A stretch of 64,000 nucleotides of DNA from Pontibacter litorisediminis (GTDB lineage: Bacteria; Bacteroidota; Bacteroidia; Cytophagales; Hymenobacteraceae), in the NCBI RefSeq assembly GCF_029360645.1, contig NZ_JARDUA010000007.1, positions 62,001 through 126,000 of the forward strand. The letters run 5' to 3'. Position 1 is the first letter of the stretch; every line of letters begins with the position of its first letter. The position numbers were made by a program, and so were the translations under genes. This document shows positions 51,006 to 59,810 of the stretch, in pieces. A model generated the notes under the pieces. The model did no database searches. It had not been told where the DNA came from and saw only the letters and a list, made by a program, of their open reading frames with translations.

Positions 51006-51341
51006 ATGGATAACACATATTATAACCCCGCCGACTTGCCAAAATTTGGCAACATAACCGAACTACAGCCGGAAATGGGACGCAAGTTCTTTGACTACTA
51101 TGGTGAGGTGTTTAAAGAAGGAGCCCTGACGGAGCGGGAGAAGGCCTTGATCGCCTTGGCAGTGTCGCATGCGGTGCAGTGCCCTTACTGCATCGACGCC
51201 TATACCTCGGATTGCCTGCAGAAGGGCGCCGATGAGAACCAGATGATGGAGGCTGTGCATGTGGCAGCTGCTATCAAAGGTGGGGCGGCGCTGGTGCACG
51301 GTGTGCAGATGATGAATAAGATCAAGGAGCTGACGATGTAG
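51006..51341 (+). CDS. Arsenosugar-associated AhpD/CMD-like protein
   Basis: A 111-residue all-helical carboxymuconolactone-decarboxylase/AhpD fold protein. The redox motif is CPYCIDAYTSDCL. The CxxC is present, but the His expected three residues after it in AhpD is Tyr here, and an extra Cys follows. EREKALIALAVSHAVQ supplies the conserved Glu. The family is annotated as arsenosugar biosynthesis-associated peroxidase-like protein. It ends three bases before the arsS start, so the two are tightly coupled. Peroxidase activity is not shown by the sequence. Confidence 0.88.
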   Translation: MDNTYYNPADLPKFGNITELQPEMGRKFFDYYGEVFKEGALTEREKALIALAVSHAVQCPYCIDAYTSDCLQKGADENQMMEAVHVAAAIKGGAALVHGVQMMNKIKELTM

Positions 51342-51344
51342 CCT

Positions 51345-52415
51345 ATGGGGTCCACGGTAAAATCATTAAAAGGACAGCATCACGAGCTGGCCGACCCATT
51401 TTTTCAGTTAACCGTACTGCAGGCGCCTTCGCAGCAAGGAGACCGCTATCCTGCCTTCGCGGGAAGGCTGCGGGAGTATGACCTTTTTCCCCTGAAACCA
51501 ACCGGCACCACCATTCTGCAGGTAAACGTAGGCAAGATGTGCAACCAAACCTGCAAACACTGCCATGTGGATGCGGGGCCGGACCGTAAGGAGATCATGA
51601 CGCGCGAAACCATGCAGCTCTGCATCGAGGCGCTGCGGCAGTCGCCGCAGATCACGACGGTGGACCTGACAGGAGGTGCCCCGGAGATGAACCCGGATTT
51701 CCGCTGGTTTGTGGCGGAACTGTCCAGGTTGGGGCGGCAGGTGATTGTGCGCTGTAACCTCACCATTATTCTAGCAAATAAGAAGTACCATGACCTGCCG
51801 GAGTTCTTTAGAAAGCACGGCGTGCATGTGGTTTCCTCCTTGCCATACTTCCAGGCCTCCCGCACCGATGCGCAGCGGGGGGAGGGCGTGTTCGAGAAAT
51901 CGATCAAGGCCTTGCACCTGCTGAATGAGGTGGGGTACGGCAAAGAAGGCACAGGCCTGCTGCTGGACCTGGTCTATAACCCCTCGGGCGCTTTCCTGCC
52001 TGGCGGGCAAAAGCCTTTGGAGGCGGAATTCAAACGCCGCCTGAAGGGCGGCTACGGCATCGACTTCAATAACCTGCTCTGCATCACCAACCTGCCAGTG
52101 AGCCGCTACCTCGACTACCTGGTGAAAAGCGGAAATTACAACAGCTATATGCAGAAGCTGATAGCGGCTTTTAACCCTGCCGCTGCGGAAGGCGTGATGT
52201 GCCGCAACACCGTGTCGGTAGGGTGGGACGGGTACCTGTACGACTGCGACTTTAACCAGATGCTGGAGCTGAAAGTGGAGGCGGGTACACCGCAACACAT
52301 CAGAGAATTTAAGCTGGATGCCCTGGACGAGCGGAGCATTGTCCTGAACCAGCACTGCTACGGCTGCACGGCAGGGGCAGGCTCCAGTTGCGGCGGCGAG
52401 ACTGTTAAAACGTAG
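51345..52415 (+). CDS. arsS: Arsenosugar biosynthesis radical SAM protein ArsS
   Basis: A 356-residue radical SAM enzyme thought to transfer the 5'-deoxyadenosyl group to a methylated arsenical. The cluster motif is CNQTCKHCHVDAGPDR; LTGGAPEMNP is the SAM-binding GGE-like motif. A C-terminal Cys-rich part (DUF3641: MCRNTVSVGWDGYLYDCDFNQML and CYGCTAGAGSSCGG) completes the family pattern. It follows the AhpD-like gene by three bases. The methyltransferase ArsM that would supply its substrate is not in the window. Confidence 0.92.
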   Translation: MGSTVKSLKGQHHELADPFFQLTVLQAPSQQGDRYPAFAGRLREYDLFPLKPTGTTILQVNVGKMCNQTCKHCHVDAGPDRKEIMTRETMQLCIEALRQSPQITTVDLTGGAPEMNPDFRWFVAELSRLGRQVIVRCNLTIILANKKYHDLPEFFRKHGVHVVSSLPYFQASRTDAQRGEGVFEKSIKALHLLNEVGYGKEGTGLLLDLVYNPSGAFLPGGQKPLEAEFKRRLKGGYGIDFNNLLCITNLPVSRYLDYLVKSGNYNSYMQKLIAAFNPAAAEGVMCRNTVSVGWDGYLYDCDFNQMLELKVEAGTPQHIREFKLDALDERSIVLNQHCYGCTAGAGSSCGGETVKT

Positions 52416-52488
52416 CTTATACGCGTTCACAGCATGCCTTGCCAGGGCACACTTTTACCCGTAAATCAGAACCAAATTATACATAGCT

Positions 52489-52965
52489 ATGAAAAAAACT
52501 ATTATTGATAAGATCAGGGAAGATAGCAGCCAAAGTACGCAGTACCGGCGGCAGGTGGTGGCGCTGTCGGCGGCAGGCCTGGTGGATTTCAGCCTTATCT
52601 CCTTACTGCAGGTAGGGTATTTTCGAACCTTGCCCGATCTCCCAGGCAAAGTATTCGATACTGTAAAAGTAAATACCTCCAAGGACGCCGTGCTCATGGG
52701 AATGCCGGATGGGGTGGTCAGTCTGGGAGCGTATGCCGCTGCCATGTTTCTGGCCGTGGCCGGTGCACGTAGCAAGAAACGCTCCCGCCTGCTGAACCTG
52801 GCCTTAGGCGGGGTTGTGTTAGGCCAGGCCGTAGGCGCAGCGCAGTACCTGTATAAGATGGCCTTTGTGCAGAAGAGGGTGTGCGTGTACTGTGTGGCAG
52901 GTGCTGTCATTAATTTTGCCTCCCTTAAGCCAGCCTATAAGCTAGTCTGTGATCAGGTAAGCTAA
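52489..52965 (+). CDS. VKOR-like membrane protein
   Basis: A 158-residue protein with four predicted membrane segments. The CVYC motif at the start of the last segment (KRVCVYCVAGAVINF) is the active-site CxxC of vitamin K epoxide reductase family proteins. The preceding VNTSKDAVLMGMPDGVVSLGAY matches the conserved Ser and GxPxG region. The second, loop pair of cysteines that shuttles electrons in most VKORs is missing. It is 73 bases after arsS and probably belongs to the same unit; a role in disulfide chemistry of that pathway is inference. Confidence 0.75.
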   Translation: MKKTIIDKIREDSSQSTQYRRQVVALSAAGLVDFSLISLLQVGYFRTLPDLPGKVFDTVKVNTSKDAVLMGMPDGVVSLGAYAAAMFLAVAGARSKKRSRLLNLALGGVVLGQAVGAAQYLYKMAFVQKRVCVYCVAGAVINFASLKPAYKLVCDQVS

Positions 52966-53274
52966 GCCGGGCCAGCGCCTCGTGCTTGCTGGCTCTGTTT
53001 GGGTTTCCAGCCTTGGGGTATGGCCGCTTCACGCCTTCATATGGTCCGCAGGGCGAGGTATCCAAGCAATACGCCCAATATCCTGCCCGTGGCAAACACC
53101 AGGCAGGGTGTCAGCAGGCAAAGAGAAGCAGAGAGGCGTCTGTAGCTTAGAGCTGCGGGCGCCTCTCTGGCTTTGCACGCGTACTGCAGCAATTTATACT
53201 TGTTCGGTGGGGAAATATTCGGGGCAAGCTTCTAATTTAGTGGCCTGACAAAAAATCACCCTAATCGATTCATT
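52966..53274. other. Gene-free stretch with a long hairpin
   Basis: CAGAGAGGCG (53129-53138) pairs with CGCCTCTCTG (53160-53169), with a further inner stem around GTAGCT/AGCTGC. No T-run follows. The rest holds no recognisable feature; TATACTTG near 53200 is a near-match to a -7 element for the outer-membrane protein gene. Confidence 0.45.
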
Positions 53275-54054
53275 ATGCCTTTAACTTTTACGCCATCAAG
53301 TATAAGCTCTCTTGGAAAATACCTGCTTCTGCCGCTCTGCCTGCTTGTGTTGCTGCTGCCGCTAAAGCAAGCCTCGGCACAGGTGATGTACCAGGGAGGG
53401 TCAAACCTGCAGCTGCTCTACGGCAGACACCTGAACCAGTCCAATGACCTGGCCACTATTACTTTCGAACACTTCGGCATGGCCGGGGCTTTTGAGCATT
53501 TCGGCTTTGCCGACCTCTCAAATGACGTGACCCTGGCAGGGCCTTCGCTGTATGCGGAGTGGTATCCGAAGCTTAGCCTTAGCCGGACCACCGGAAGCGA
53601 AGTGGCACTGGGGCCGGTCAGCGACGTGTTGCTGGGCGGTGGCGTGAACGTTCTGTTCGGGGGCGACGAAGACTTTTTTGTGTACCTGCTGGGGCCGGCC
53701 TTTAAGTTTCGCCTGCCGGGGCAGGGGCTGCTGCAGTTAGAAACCTTTTACTACAAGCAGAACGGCTCCGCGTACCACGGCACTTACCAGTTCACCCCGA
53801 GCTGGGACATACCGCTGCCTGCCTCTGAGAAAGTGCGGCTGCGCTTCCGTGGCTTCATGGACTTCATCGGCGACCGCGGTCCGGGCACTACCCAGTACCT
53901 CACGCAGCCACAGCTCTTGCTGGACCTGGGCGGCCTGCGGGGCAAGCCGGGCAAAGTATACGCAGGCACCGAGTGGCGTTACTGGCACAACGTAGTGGGG
54001 CTGGAAGGTGTCAACGAGTCCGTACTGCAGCTGAACGTACTGTTTCAGCTGTAG
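53275..54054 (+). CDS. Tsx/DUF5020-like outer-membrane protein
   Basis: A 259-residue secreted protein: signal LLLPLCLLVLLLPLKQASAQ, then an all-beta sequence with alternating aromatic strands ending in NESVLQLNVLFQL. ITFEHFGMAGAFEHFGFADLS, LGPAFKFRLPGQGLLQLETFYYKQN, YLTQPQLLLDLG and GKVYAGTEWRYWHN match the DUF5020/nucleoside-specific channel (Tsx) type. It is probably a 12-strand barrel letting small polar solutes through the outer membrane. Whether it serves the arsenosugar-type genes before it or the sugar locus after it is unclear. Confidence 0.75.
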   Translation: MPLTFTPSSISSLGKYLLLPLCLLVLLLPLKQASAQVMYQGGSNLQLLYGRHLNQSNDLATITFEHFGMAGAFEHFGFADLSNDVTLAGPSLYAEWYPKLSLSRTTGSEVALGPVSDVLLGGGVNVLFGGDEDFFVYLLGPAFKFRLPGQGLLQLETFYYKQNGSAYHGTYQFTPSWDIPLPASEKVRLRFRGFMDFIGDRGPGTTQYLTQPQLLLDLGGLRGKPGKVYAGTEWRYWHNVVGLEGVNESVLQLNVLFQL

Positions 54055-54472
54055 CAGGCTTTAACGGGGCTGCAAAAGCTTCGTAATGCGTAGCCCTGTT
54101 TGCGTGTTCTGTAAATAGAACGAACTAGAAAGCCACTCCGCCACGAGCCGGGGTGGCTTTCTGGCTTCATGCGGAGGCTGGTTCTCTTCCCGGGATTCTG
54201 TGGCGCCGACAGGAAATCCAGCAGGTAAGAATGGTTAAACATAGATCCAGGGCCTTTTTTAGTACTTTTTTTTCGAAATACTGCTCCCGAGTTGAGTACT
54301 CACTTGATTTTCTGCATCCTTTAAAATATATTGATACCTTAAATTAGAATACCTGTGGTTGGGTCCGGTTAGAATAGGGTCTATAAACAAAGGGCCTCAC
54401 CTTTTCTTTCCCTTCTCACATAATTAAATCTGGTTCTGAATATCAACAATAATCAAGATCTCACCCTTACCT
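54055..54472. other. Gene-free stretch with terminator-like hairpin and upstream region of the sugar locus
   Basis: AGAAAGCCACTCC (54127-54139) pairs with GGGGTGGCTTTCT (54150-54162) with one G-U. It is probably the end of the outer-membrane protein transcript although the T-run is short. From about 54280 the sequence is AT-rich and must contain the promoter of the sugar locus, but I see no full consensus. Confidence 0.5.
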
Positions 54473-56152
54473 ATGGCGGAAAATGTATATGACGCAATCG
54501 TAGTAGGCTCTGGAATTTCTGGTGGCTGGGCTGCCAAAGAGCTTACTGAAAAAGGATTGAAAACGATAATGCTGGAGCGTGGCCGGAACATCGAGCACGT
54601 GAAGGATTACGAGAATGCGACCAAGAACCCCTGGGACTTCCCGCACCGCGGCCGCAGAACCCAGCAGATGATCGAAGACTACCCGGTGCTTAGCCGCGAC
54701 TATCCGCTGAACGAGACCAACCTAAGTTACTGGGTGAATGAAAAGGAGAGCCCATACTCTGAGGTAAAACGTTTCGACTGGTACCGTGGCTACCATGTGG
54801 GAGGCCGCTCCCTGATGTGGGGGCGCCAGAGCTACCGCCTCGCCGATCTGGACTTTGAGGCGAATGCCAAGGAGGGTATCGCCGTAGACTGGCCGATCCG
54901 CTACAAAGACCTGGCGCCATGGTATAGCTACGTAGAGAAGTTTGCCGGTATCAGTGGCTCCAGAGAAGGTATTCCGCATTTGCCCGACGGCGAGTTTATG
55001 CCGCCCATGGAGCTGAACTGCGTGGAGAAGGATGTTGCCCAGCGCCTGAAGAACCATTATAAAGGCAACCGCCACATGATCATCGGCCGGGTGGCCAACA
55101 TCACCGAGCCCCTGCAAAGCCGCACCAACTGCCAATACCGTAACAAGTGCTGGCTGGGCTGCCCGTTTGGCGGCTACTTCAGCACGCAGTCGTCTACGTT
55201 GCCGGCGGCTATGGCTACAGGCAACCTCACGCTGCGCCCGTTTTCCATTGTTACTAAGGTGATCTATGATAAAGACACCAAGCGCGCCAAAGGCGTGGAG
55301 GTGCTGGACGCCGAAACCAACCAGACGTACGAGTACTTCGCCAAGGTCGTGTTCCTGAACGCGTCCACGCTTAACACCACCTGGGTTTTGATGAACTCCG
55401 CCACCGACGTGTGGGATGGCGGCCTGGGCAGCAGCAGCGGCGTGCTGGGCCACAACCTGATGGACCACCACTTCCGACTGGGGGCATCCGGCGTGGCAGA
55501 GGGGTACGAGGATAAGTATGTGTATGGCCGCCGCCCGAACGGTATTTATATCCCGCGCTTCCGAAACCTGAATGGCGAGAAGCGTGACTATGTCCGTGGC
55601 TTCGGTTACCAGGGCGGCGCAGGCCGTGAAGGCTGGGGCCGTGAGATTGCAGAGCTGACGATTGGCGGTGATTTTAAAGACGCGCTGACCGAGCCAGGCC
55701 AGTGGACCATGGGTATCACGGCCTTCGGCGAGATTCTGCCTTACCACGAGAACAAGGTGACACTGGACAAGAACAAGAAAGACAAGTGGGGCCTGCCGGT
55801 GCTTGCCATCGACTCCGAGCTGAAAGAGAATGAGCTGAAAATGCGCAAGGACATGATGGAGGATGCCAAGGAGATGCTGGAGGCAGTCGGACTGAAAAAT
55901 GTAAATGCCTACGATGCCGGCTATGCCATGGGGCAGGGTATTCATGAGATGGGTACCGCGCGCATGGGCCGCGATCCAAAGTCTTCTGTGCTGAATGCGC
56001 ACAACCAGGTGTGGGACGCGCCGAACGTGTACGTGACCGATGGAGCCGCCATGACATCTGCTGGTTGCCAGAACCCATCGCTTACGTATATGGCGCTCAC
56101 GGCCAGGGCTGTAGACCACGCCGTGGGTGAGCTGAAGCGCCAGAACATTTAA
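54473..56152 (+). CDS. GMC family oxidoreductase (probable glucoside 3-dehydrogenase large subunit)
   Basis: A 559-residue FAD enzyme. The FAD-binding motif is VVGSGISGGWAAKEL with MLERG after it. GGRSLMWGRQSYR, the Cys-rich NCQYRNKCWLGCPFGGYFS and the C-terminal GMC segment GIHEMGTARMG...NVYVTDGAAMTSAGCQNPSLTYMALTARA follow. Such proteins with a Cys-rich insert are the catalytic subunits of membrane-linked sugar dehydrogenases (gluconate, glucoside 3-dehydrogenase). It has no signal peptide of its own. The separately encoded Tat-signal small subunit (57782-58345) and cytochrome c (60901-61407) are the expected partners. Confidence 0.88.
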   Translation: MAENVYDAIVVGSGISGGWAAKELTEKGLKTIMLERGRNIEHVKDYENATKNPWDFPHRGRRTQQMIEDYPVLSRDYPLNETNLSYWVNEKESPYSEVKRFDWYRGYHVGGRSLMWGRQSYRLADLDFEANAKEGIAVDWPIRYKDLAPWYSYVEKFAGISGSREGIPHLPDGEFMPPMELNCVEKDVAQRLKNHYKGNRHMIIGRVANITEPLQSRTNCQYRNKCWLGCPFGGYFSTQSSTLPAAMATGNLTLRPFSIVTKVIYDKDTKRAKGVEVLDAETNQTYEYFAKVVFLNASTLNTTWVLMNSATDVWDGGLGSSSGVLGHNLMDHHFRLGASGVAEGYEDKYVYGRRPNGIYIPRFRNLNGEKRDYVRGFGYQGGAGREGWGREIAELTIGGDFKDALTEPGQWTMGITAFGEILPYHENKVTLDKNKKDKWGLPVLAIDSELKENELKMRKDMMEDAKEMLEAVGLKNVNAYDAGYAMGQGIHEMGTARMGRDPKSSVLNAHNQVWDAPNVYVTDGAAMTSAGCQNPSLTYMALTARAVDHAVGELKRQNI

Positions 56153-56160
56153 ATAGGGCA

Positions 56161-56214
56161 GCCGGGGTATAAAAGCTATCCGTTCATCAGTAACAGGAGC
56201 TCTTATACCCCGGC
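56161..56214. promoter_or_regulatory. Long hairpin between the GMC and first Gfo/Idh genes
   Basis: GCCGGGGTATAA (56161-56172) pairs perfectly with TTATACCCCGGC (56203-56214), and AGCT/AGCT adds four pairs beyond one mismatch; the loop is 20 bases. It starts eight bases after the GMC stop. No T-run, so it may stabilise or process the mRNA rather than end it. Confidence 0.6.
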
Positions 56215-56263
56215 CTAGCCTTCTTTCCCTGTATTCCCTTTTCTCCACCTTAAAACAAAAACT

Positions 56264-57730
56264 ATGTCCGAAAAAGAAAGCCATCCTCCCCAAAGTAACT
56301 CCAGAAGGAGCTTCCTGAAGGCAGGGGCGCTGGCTGCTGCAGGTTTCTTCATCGTGCCGCGCCATGTGCTGGGCAGGGGCTTTGTGGCACCAAGCGATAA
56401 GTTAGTGGTGGCAGGTATAGGCGTAGGAGGGATGGGCGGCAACGACATCAATGGCGTTTTCAACAGCGGAAAAGCCGATATTGGCTTTCTCTGCGACGTA
56501 GACGACCGCCGTGCCGCCAAGGCGCGGGAGAAGTTCCCCAAAGCCAAGTACTATAAAGACTGGCGCGAACTCTTCGAGAAGGAGGGAAAAAACTTTGATG
56601 CCGTAACCGTTTCTACCCCGGACCACAACCACGCCGTGGTGGCCATGGCTGCCATGCAGATGGGCAAGCACGTGTATGTGCAGAAGCCATTGACGCACGA
56701 CATTTACGAGGCCCGCGTGCTGACCGACGCAGCCAAACGCTATAAGGTGGTAACGCAAATGGGAAACCAGGGCGCCTCCGGCGATGGCGTCCGCCAGTTG
56801 CGCGAGTGGTACGACTCCAAGGCTATCGGCGATGTGCACACCGTGTACTGCTGGACCAACCGCCCCGTGTGGCCACAGGGTATACCGTGGCCAGCCACCA
56901 AGGCAGATGTGCCGCAAGAGCTGGACTGGGACCTATGGCTGGGCACAGCCCCTTACACCGATTATGTAGACAAGCTGGTACCGTTTAACTGGCGCGGCTG
57001 GTGGGATTACGGAACAGGCGCCTTAGGCGATATGGGTTGCCATATTGTGGAAGCGCCGTTCAGCGTGCTCAACCTAAAGTATGCTAAGGATGTACAGGCC
57101 AGCGTAGGCAGCGTGTATGTGGATGAGTTTAAGCGGGGGTATTTCCCTGAGAGCTGCCCACCTTCCAGCCACGTGACCCTCACCTTCCCAAAAACAGACA
57201 AGACCAAAGGCGATGTTACCCTCCATTGGATGGACGGGGGCATACAGCCTGCACGGCCGGAGGAGCTGGAGCCAGGCGAGGTGTTCGGCGACGGGGAGAA
57301 CGGGGTGCTGTTTATAGGCACGAAAGGCAAGATGATGGCCGGGTGCTACAGCGAGAATCCGCAATTGCTGCCGACAAGCCGCTCAGCTGGTTTCAATGTA
57401 AAAGACAAGCATCAGCTGGCGCGTGTGCCAGGCAGTGCGGGAGGCCACTACAACCAGTGGGTGGAGGCTTGTATTGCCGGCCACGGCAACAAAGAGGTAA
57501 GCTCCCCGTTCGAAGTTGCCGGCCCACTGACAGAGGCGCTGCTGATGGCCAACCTGGCTATCCGCGGCATCGATATCCGTGTGCCGAAAGCAGATGGCAA
57601 GGGGCACACCTACCCGGGCCGCGACAAGAAGCTGCTTTGGGACAACGAGCGGATGCGGGTCACAAATTTTGATGAAGTAAACCAATACGTGAAGCGGGAG
57701 TACCGCCCCGGCTGGACGCTGGGAGCATAG
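56264..57730 (+). CDS. Gfo/Idh/MocA family oxidoreductase with Tat signal
   Basis: A 488-residue NAD(P)-dependent sugar oxidoreductase predicted to be exported folded. The twin-arginine motif SRRSFLK (about residues 13-19) precedes a hydrophobic stretch (AGALAAAGFFIVP). A Rossmann domain follows (VAGIGVGGMGGNDI), then TVSTPDHNHAVVAMAAMQMGKHVYVQKPLTHDIYEAR, with the catalytic Lys in EKP-like QKP, and TQMGNQGASGDGVRQ. The C-terminal domain contains WDYGTGALGDMGCHI. It lies between the two dehydrogenase subunit genes. Acting in the periplasm would need tightly bound cofactor, as in glucose-fructose oxidoreductase. Confidence 0.92.
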   Translation: MSEKESHPPQSNSRRSFLKAGALAAAGFFIVPRHVLGRGFVAPSDKLVVAGIGVGGMGGNDINGVFNSGKADIGFLCDVDDRRAAKAREKFPKAKYYKDWRELFEKEGKNFDAVTVSTPDHNHAVVAMAAMQMGKHVYVQKPLTHDIYEARVLTDAAKRYKVVTQMGNQGASGDGVRQLREWYDSKAIGDVHTVYCWTNRPVWPQGIPWPATKADVPQELDWDLWLGTAPYTDYVDKLVPFNWRGWWDYGTGALGDMGCHIVEAPFSVLNLKYAKDVQASVGSVYVDEFKRGYFPESCPPSSHVTLTFPKTDKTKGDVTLHWMDGGIQPARPEELEPGEVFGDGENGVLFIGTKGKMMAGCYSENPQLLPTSRSAGFNVKDKHQLARVPGSAGGHYNQWVEACIAGHGNKEVSSPFEVAGPLTEALLMANLAIRGIDIRVPKADGKGHTYPGRDKKLLWDNERMRVTNFDEVNQYVKREYRPGWTLGA

Positions 57731-57781
57731 CCCGCCATTGCAAAGTATAAAACGTTCTAAACTGCTGTAACGATAACATAA

Positions 57782-58345
57782 ATGAACAGAAGAGAAGCAT
57801 TAGGAGCTGTAGGCTGGATACTGGGCGGTGCCCTGGTAAGCGCCGACCTGTTGGTGTCCTGTACCGCGAAGCCGGTGAAGTATAACGACCTGTTCGACCA
57901 AGACCAGGTGGCTTTCCTGAACGAGGTGGGCGAAACCATACTTCCTGCCACCAGCACCCCGGGTGCCAAAGCCGCTGACGTGGGCGGCCTGATGGCCGTG
58001 ATGGTGCAGGACTGCTATACCAAAGAGGACCAGGAGGTGTTCCTGGACGGCTTGAAGAAAATTGATGAAGCCAGCGAAGAGAAATTTGGCAAAGCTTTCT
58101 TGAAGCTGGATCAGGCGCAGCGCACCGAGCTGCTGACTGCCCTGGATGCCGAGGCGAAAAAATACCAGGCGGAGAAGAAACCGGAGGCGCCAAACCACTA
58201 CTTCCGCATGATGAAAGAGCTGACCTTGTTCGGCTTCTTCACCTCGGAGGTGGGGGCCACACAAGCCCTGCGCTACGTGGAGACTCCCGGCCGCTACGAC
58301 GGCTGCGCCCCTTATAAGAAAGGCGACAGAGCCTGGGCGACCTAA
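57782..58345 (+). CDS. Gluconate 2-dehydrogenase subunit 3 family protein (Tat-signal small subunit)
   Basis: A 187-residue small subunit of a membrane-linked sugar dehydrogenase. NRREALGAVGWILGGALVSADLLVSC is a Tat-type signal, possibly with lipidation at the Cys. The mature part holds FLNEVGETILPATSTPGAKAADVGGLMAVMVQDCY, the family core, and ELTLFGFFTSEVGATQALRYVETPGRYDGCAP at the end. In the family this protein carries the signal-less GMC subunit through the Tat pore (hitch-hiker). Its presence therefore places the GMC enzyme in the periplasm. Confidence 0.92.
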   Translation: MNRREALGAVGWILGGALVSADLLVSCTAKPVKYNDLFDQDQVAFLNEVGETILPATSTPGAKAADVGGLMAVMVQDCYTKEDQEVFLDGLKKIDEASEEKFGKAFLKLDQAQRTELLTALDAEAKKYQAEKKPEAPNHYFRMMKELTLFGFFTSEVGATQALRYVETPGRYDGCAPYKKGDRAWAT

Positions 58346-58485
58346 GCCAGCACCCTGTACACCCCTTCTCGGAGGGGCTGGGGTGGCGGTGGCCTTTAAG
58401 AAAATCACCTTTAGTAAAAGTATAAATTACTGCGCCTGTGCCCGCACGTTAGCGTGGGGCGCAAAAGTGCAGCAACCAATTAAGG

Positions 58486-58527
58486 CAAAGTATGAATACG
58501 GGCTTCAAGGCTCGTATCCATACTTTG
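58486..58527. promoter_or_regulatory. Imperfect 42-base hairpin before the second Gfo/Idh gene
   Basis: CAAAGTATG (58486-58494) pairs with CATACTTTG (58519-58527); after one mismatch ATACG pairs with CGTAT, and two more G-C pairs close a small loop. TTTAAG follows. Sitting 49 bases before the start at 58576, it could be an internal terminator or attenuator, and it argues against a start at 58492, which would lie within it. Confidence 0.55.
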
Positions 58528-58575
58528 TTTAAGTGTTTAATGCTCCTTGCAGGAGTAGAATTCCGTAATAAAACT

Positions 58576-59739
58576 ATGTCAGAGAAACTACGCTTAGGGA
58601 TGATAGGCGGCGGGCAGGGCGCCTTTATAGGGGCCGTGCACCGGATTGCGCTGCGAATGGACGGAGAGTATGAACTTGTCTGCGGAGCCTTCAGCAGCAA
58701 CCCCGAAAAGTCAAAGGCCAGCGGCGAGCTGCTGGGCCTGCAGCCGGAGCGGGTGTATACGTCCTATCAGGAGCTTTTTGAGAAGGAGAGGCAGCTGCCA
58801 GAGGAGCAGCGCGTGCAGGTGATCAGCATCGTGACGCCGAACCACGTGCATTTTGAACCGGCCAAACTGGCGCTGGAGAATGGTTTCCATGTGGTGCTCG
58901 ACAAGCCCATGACCTTTACCCTGCAGGAGGCGCTGGAGCTGCGCAAGGTAGCCGAGGCCTCGGGCAAGCGCTTCTGTCTCACCCATACTTACACCGGTTA
59001 CCCTATGGTAAAGGAGGCGCGCCAGGTGGTGGCTTCGGGCCGGCTAGGCAAGATCCGCAAAGTATATGTAGAGTACCCGCAGGGCTGGCTCAGCCGCTTT
59101 GAGGAAGGCGGCGGAAACAAGCAGGCCTCCTGGCGCACCGACCCTAGCCAGAGCGGTATAGCCGGGGCCATGGGCGATATCGGCACCCACGCCTTTAACC
59201 TGGCCGAGTACGTGAGTGGCCTTTCGGTGTCTAAGATCTGTGCCGATATCAATACCGTGGTGGAAAGACGCCAACTGGACGACGACGGCGCCGTGCTGCT
59301 GAAGTTTGACAACGGGGCCAGCGGCGTACTCATAGCCTCCCAGGTGGCAGCCGGCGAGGAAAACAACGTGAAAATACGCGTGTACGGTGAGCAAGGTGGT
59401 GTAGAGTGGCAGCAGAGTGACGAGAACACCATGCTGCTGAAATGGCTGGACAAGCCAGCCGAAGTATGGCGCACTGGCGGGGGCTACACCAGTTCCTTCG
59501 CCCAACATAACACCCGCACGCCGGCCGGTCACCCTGAAGGGTACCTGGAGGCTTTTGCCAACCTGTACCGCAACTTCGCCCTCTGCATCAAAGCCGATAT
59601 GGCTGGCGAGCAGCCCAAGCCCGAGTGGCTCGATTACCCGGGCATAGAGGAAGGCGTGCGTGGCATGGCCTTTATCGAGGGCGTGATCGCTTCCGGTAAA
59701 TCAGACCAGAAATGGATGGACTTTAGCATAGAAGCTTAA
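58576..59739 (+). CDS. Gfo/Idh/MocA family oxidoreductase, cytoplasmic
   Basis: A 387-residue sugar oxidoreductase without export signal, starting at the ATG at 58576 (MSEKLRLGMIGGGQGAF). The Rossmann motif is GMIGGGQGAFIG. SIVTPNHVHFEPAKLALENGFHVVLDKPMTFTLQEA carries the catalytic Lys of the EKP-type motif, here DKP. LTHTYTGYPMVKEARQVV and GAMGDIGTHAFNLAEYVSG (with the catalytic His region) follow. It is the cytoplasmic counterpart of the Tat-exported one upstream. Likely role: reduction or oxidation at C3 or another position of imported keto-sugars. Confidence 0.92.
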   Translation: MSEKLRLGMIGGGQGAFIGAVHRIALRMDGEYELVCGAFSSNPEKSKASGELLGLQPERVYTSYQELFEKERQLPEEQRVQVISIVTPNHVHFEPAKLALENGFHVVLDKPMTFTLQEALELRKVAEASGKRFCLTHTYTGYPMVKEARQVVASGRLGKIRKVYVEYPQGWLSRFEEGGGNKQASWRTDPSQSGIAGAMGDIGTHAFNLAEYVSGLSVSKICADINTVVERRQLDDDGAVLLKFDNGASGVLIASQVAAGEENNVKIRVYGEQGGVEWQQSDENTMLLKWLDKPAEVWRTGGGYTSSFAQHNTRTPAGHPEGYLEAFANLYRNFALCIKADMAGEQPKPEWLDYPGIEEGVRGMAFIEGVIASGKSDQKWMDFSIEA

Positions 59740-59810
59740 GAGGGGGAGGCAACGTATACCTTAAGGCTTTATGCCAACTCATTCCCACACCTAAAATGAA
59801 ATCATAAACT

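Noticed and set aside
54722..56365. 547-codon minus-strand reading frame over the GMC gene
   Set aside because: Shadow frame in GC-rich sequence; the plus-strand GMC enzyme has all its motifs.
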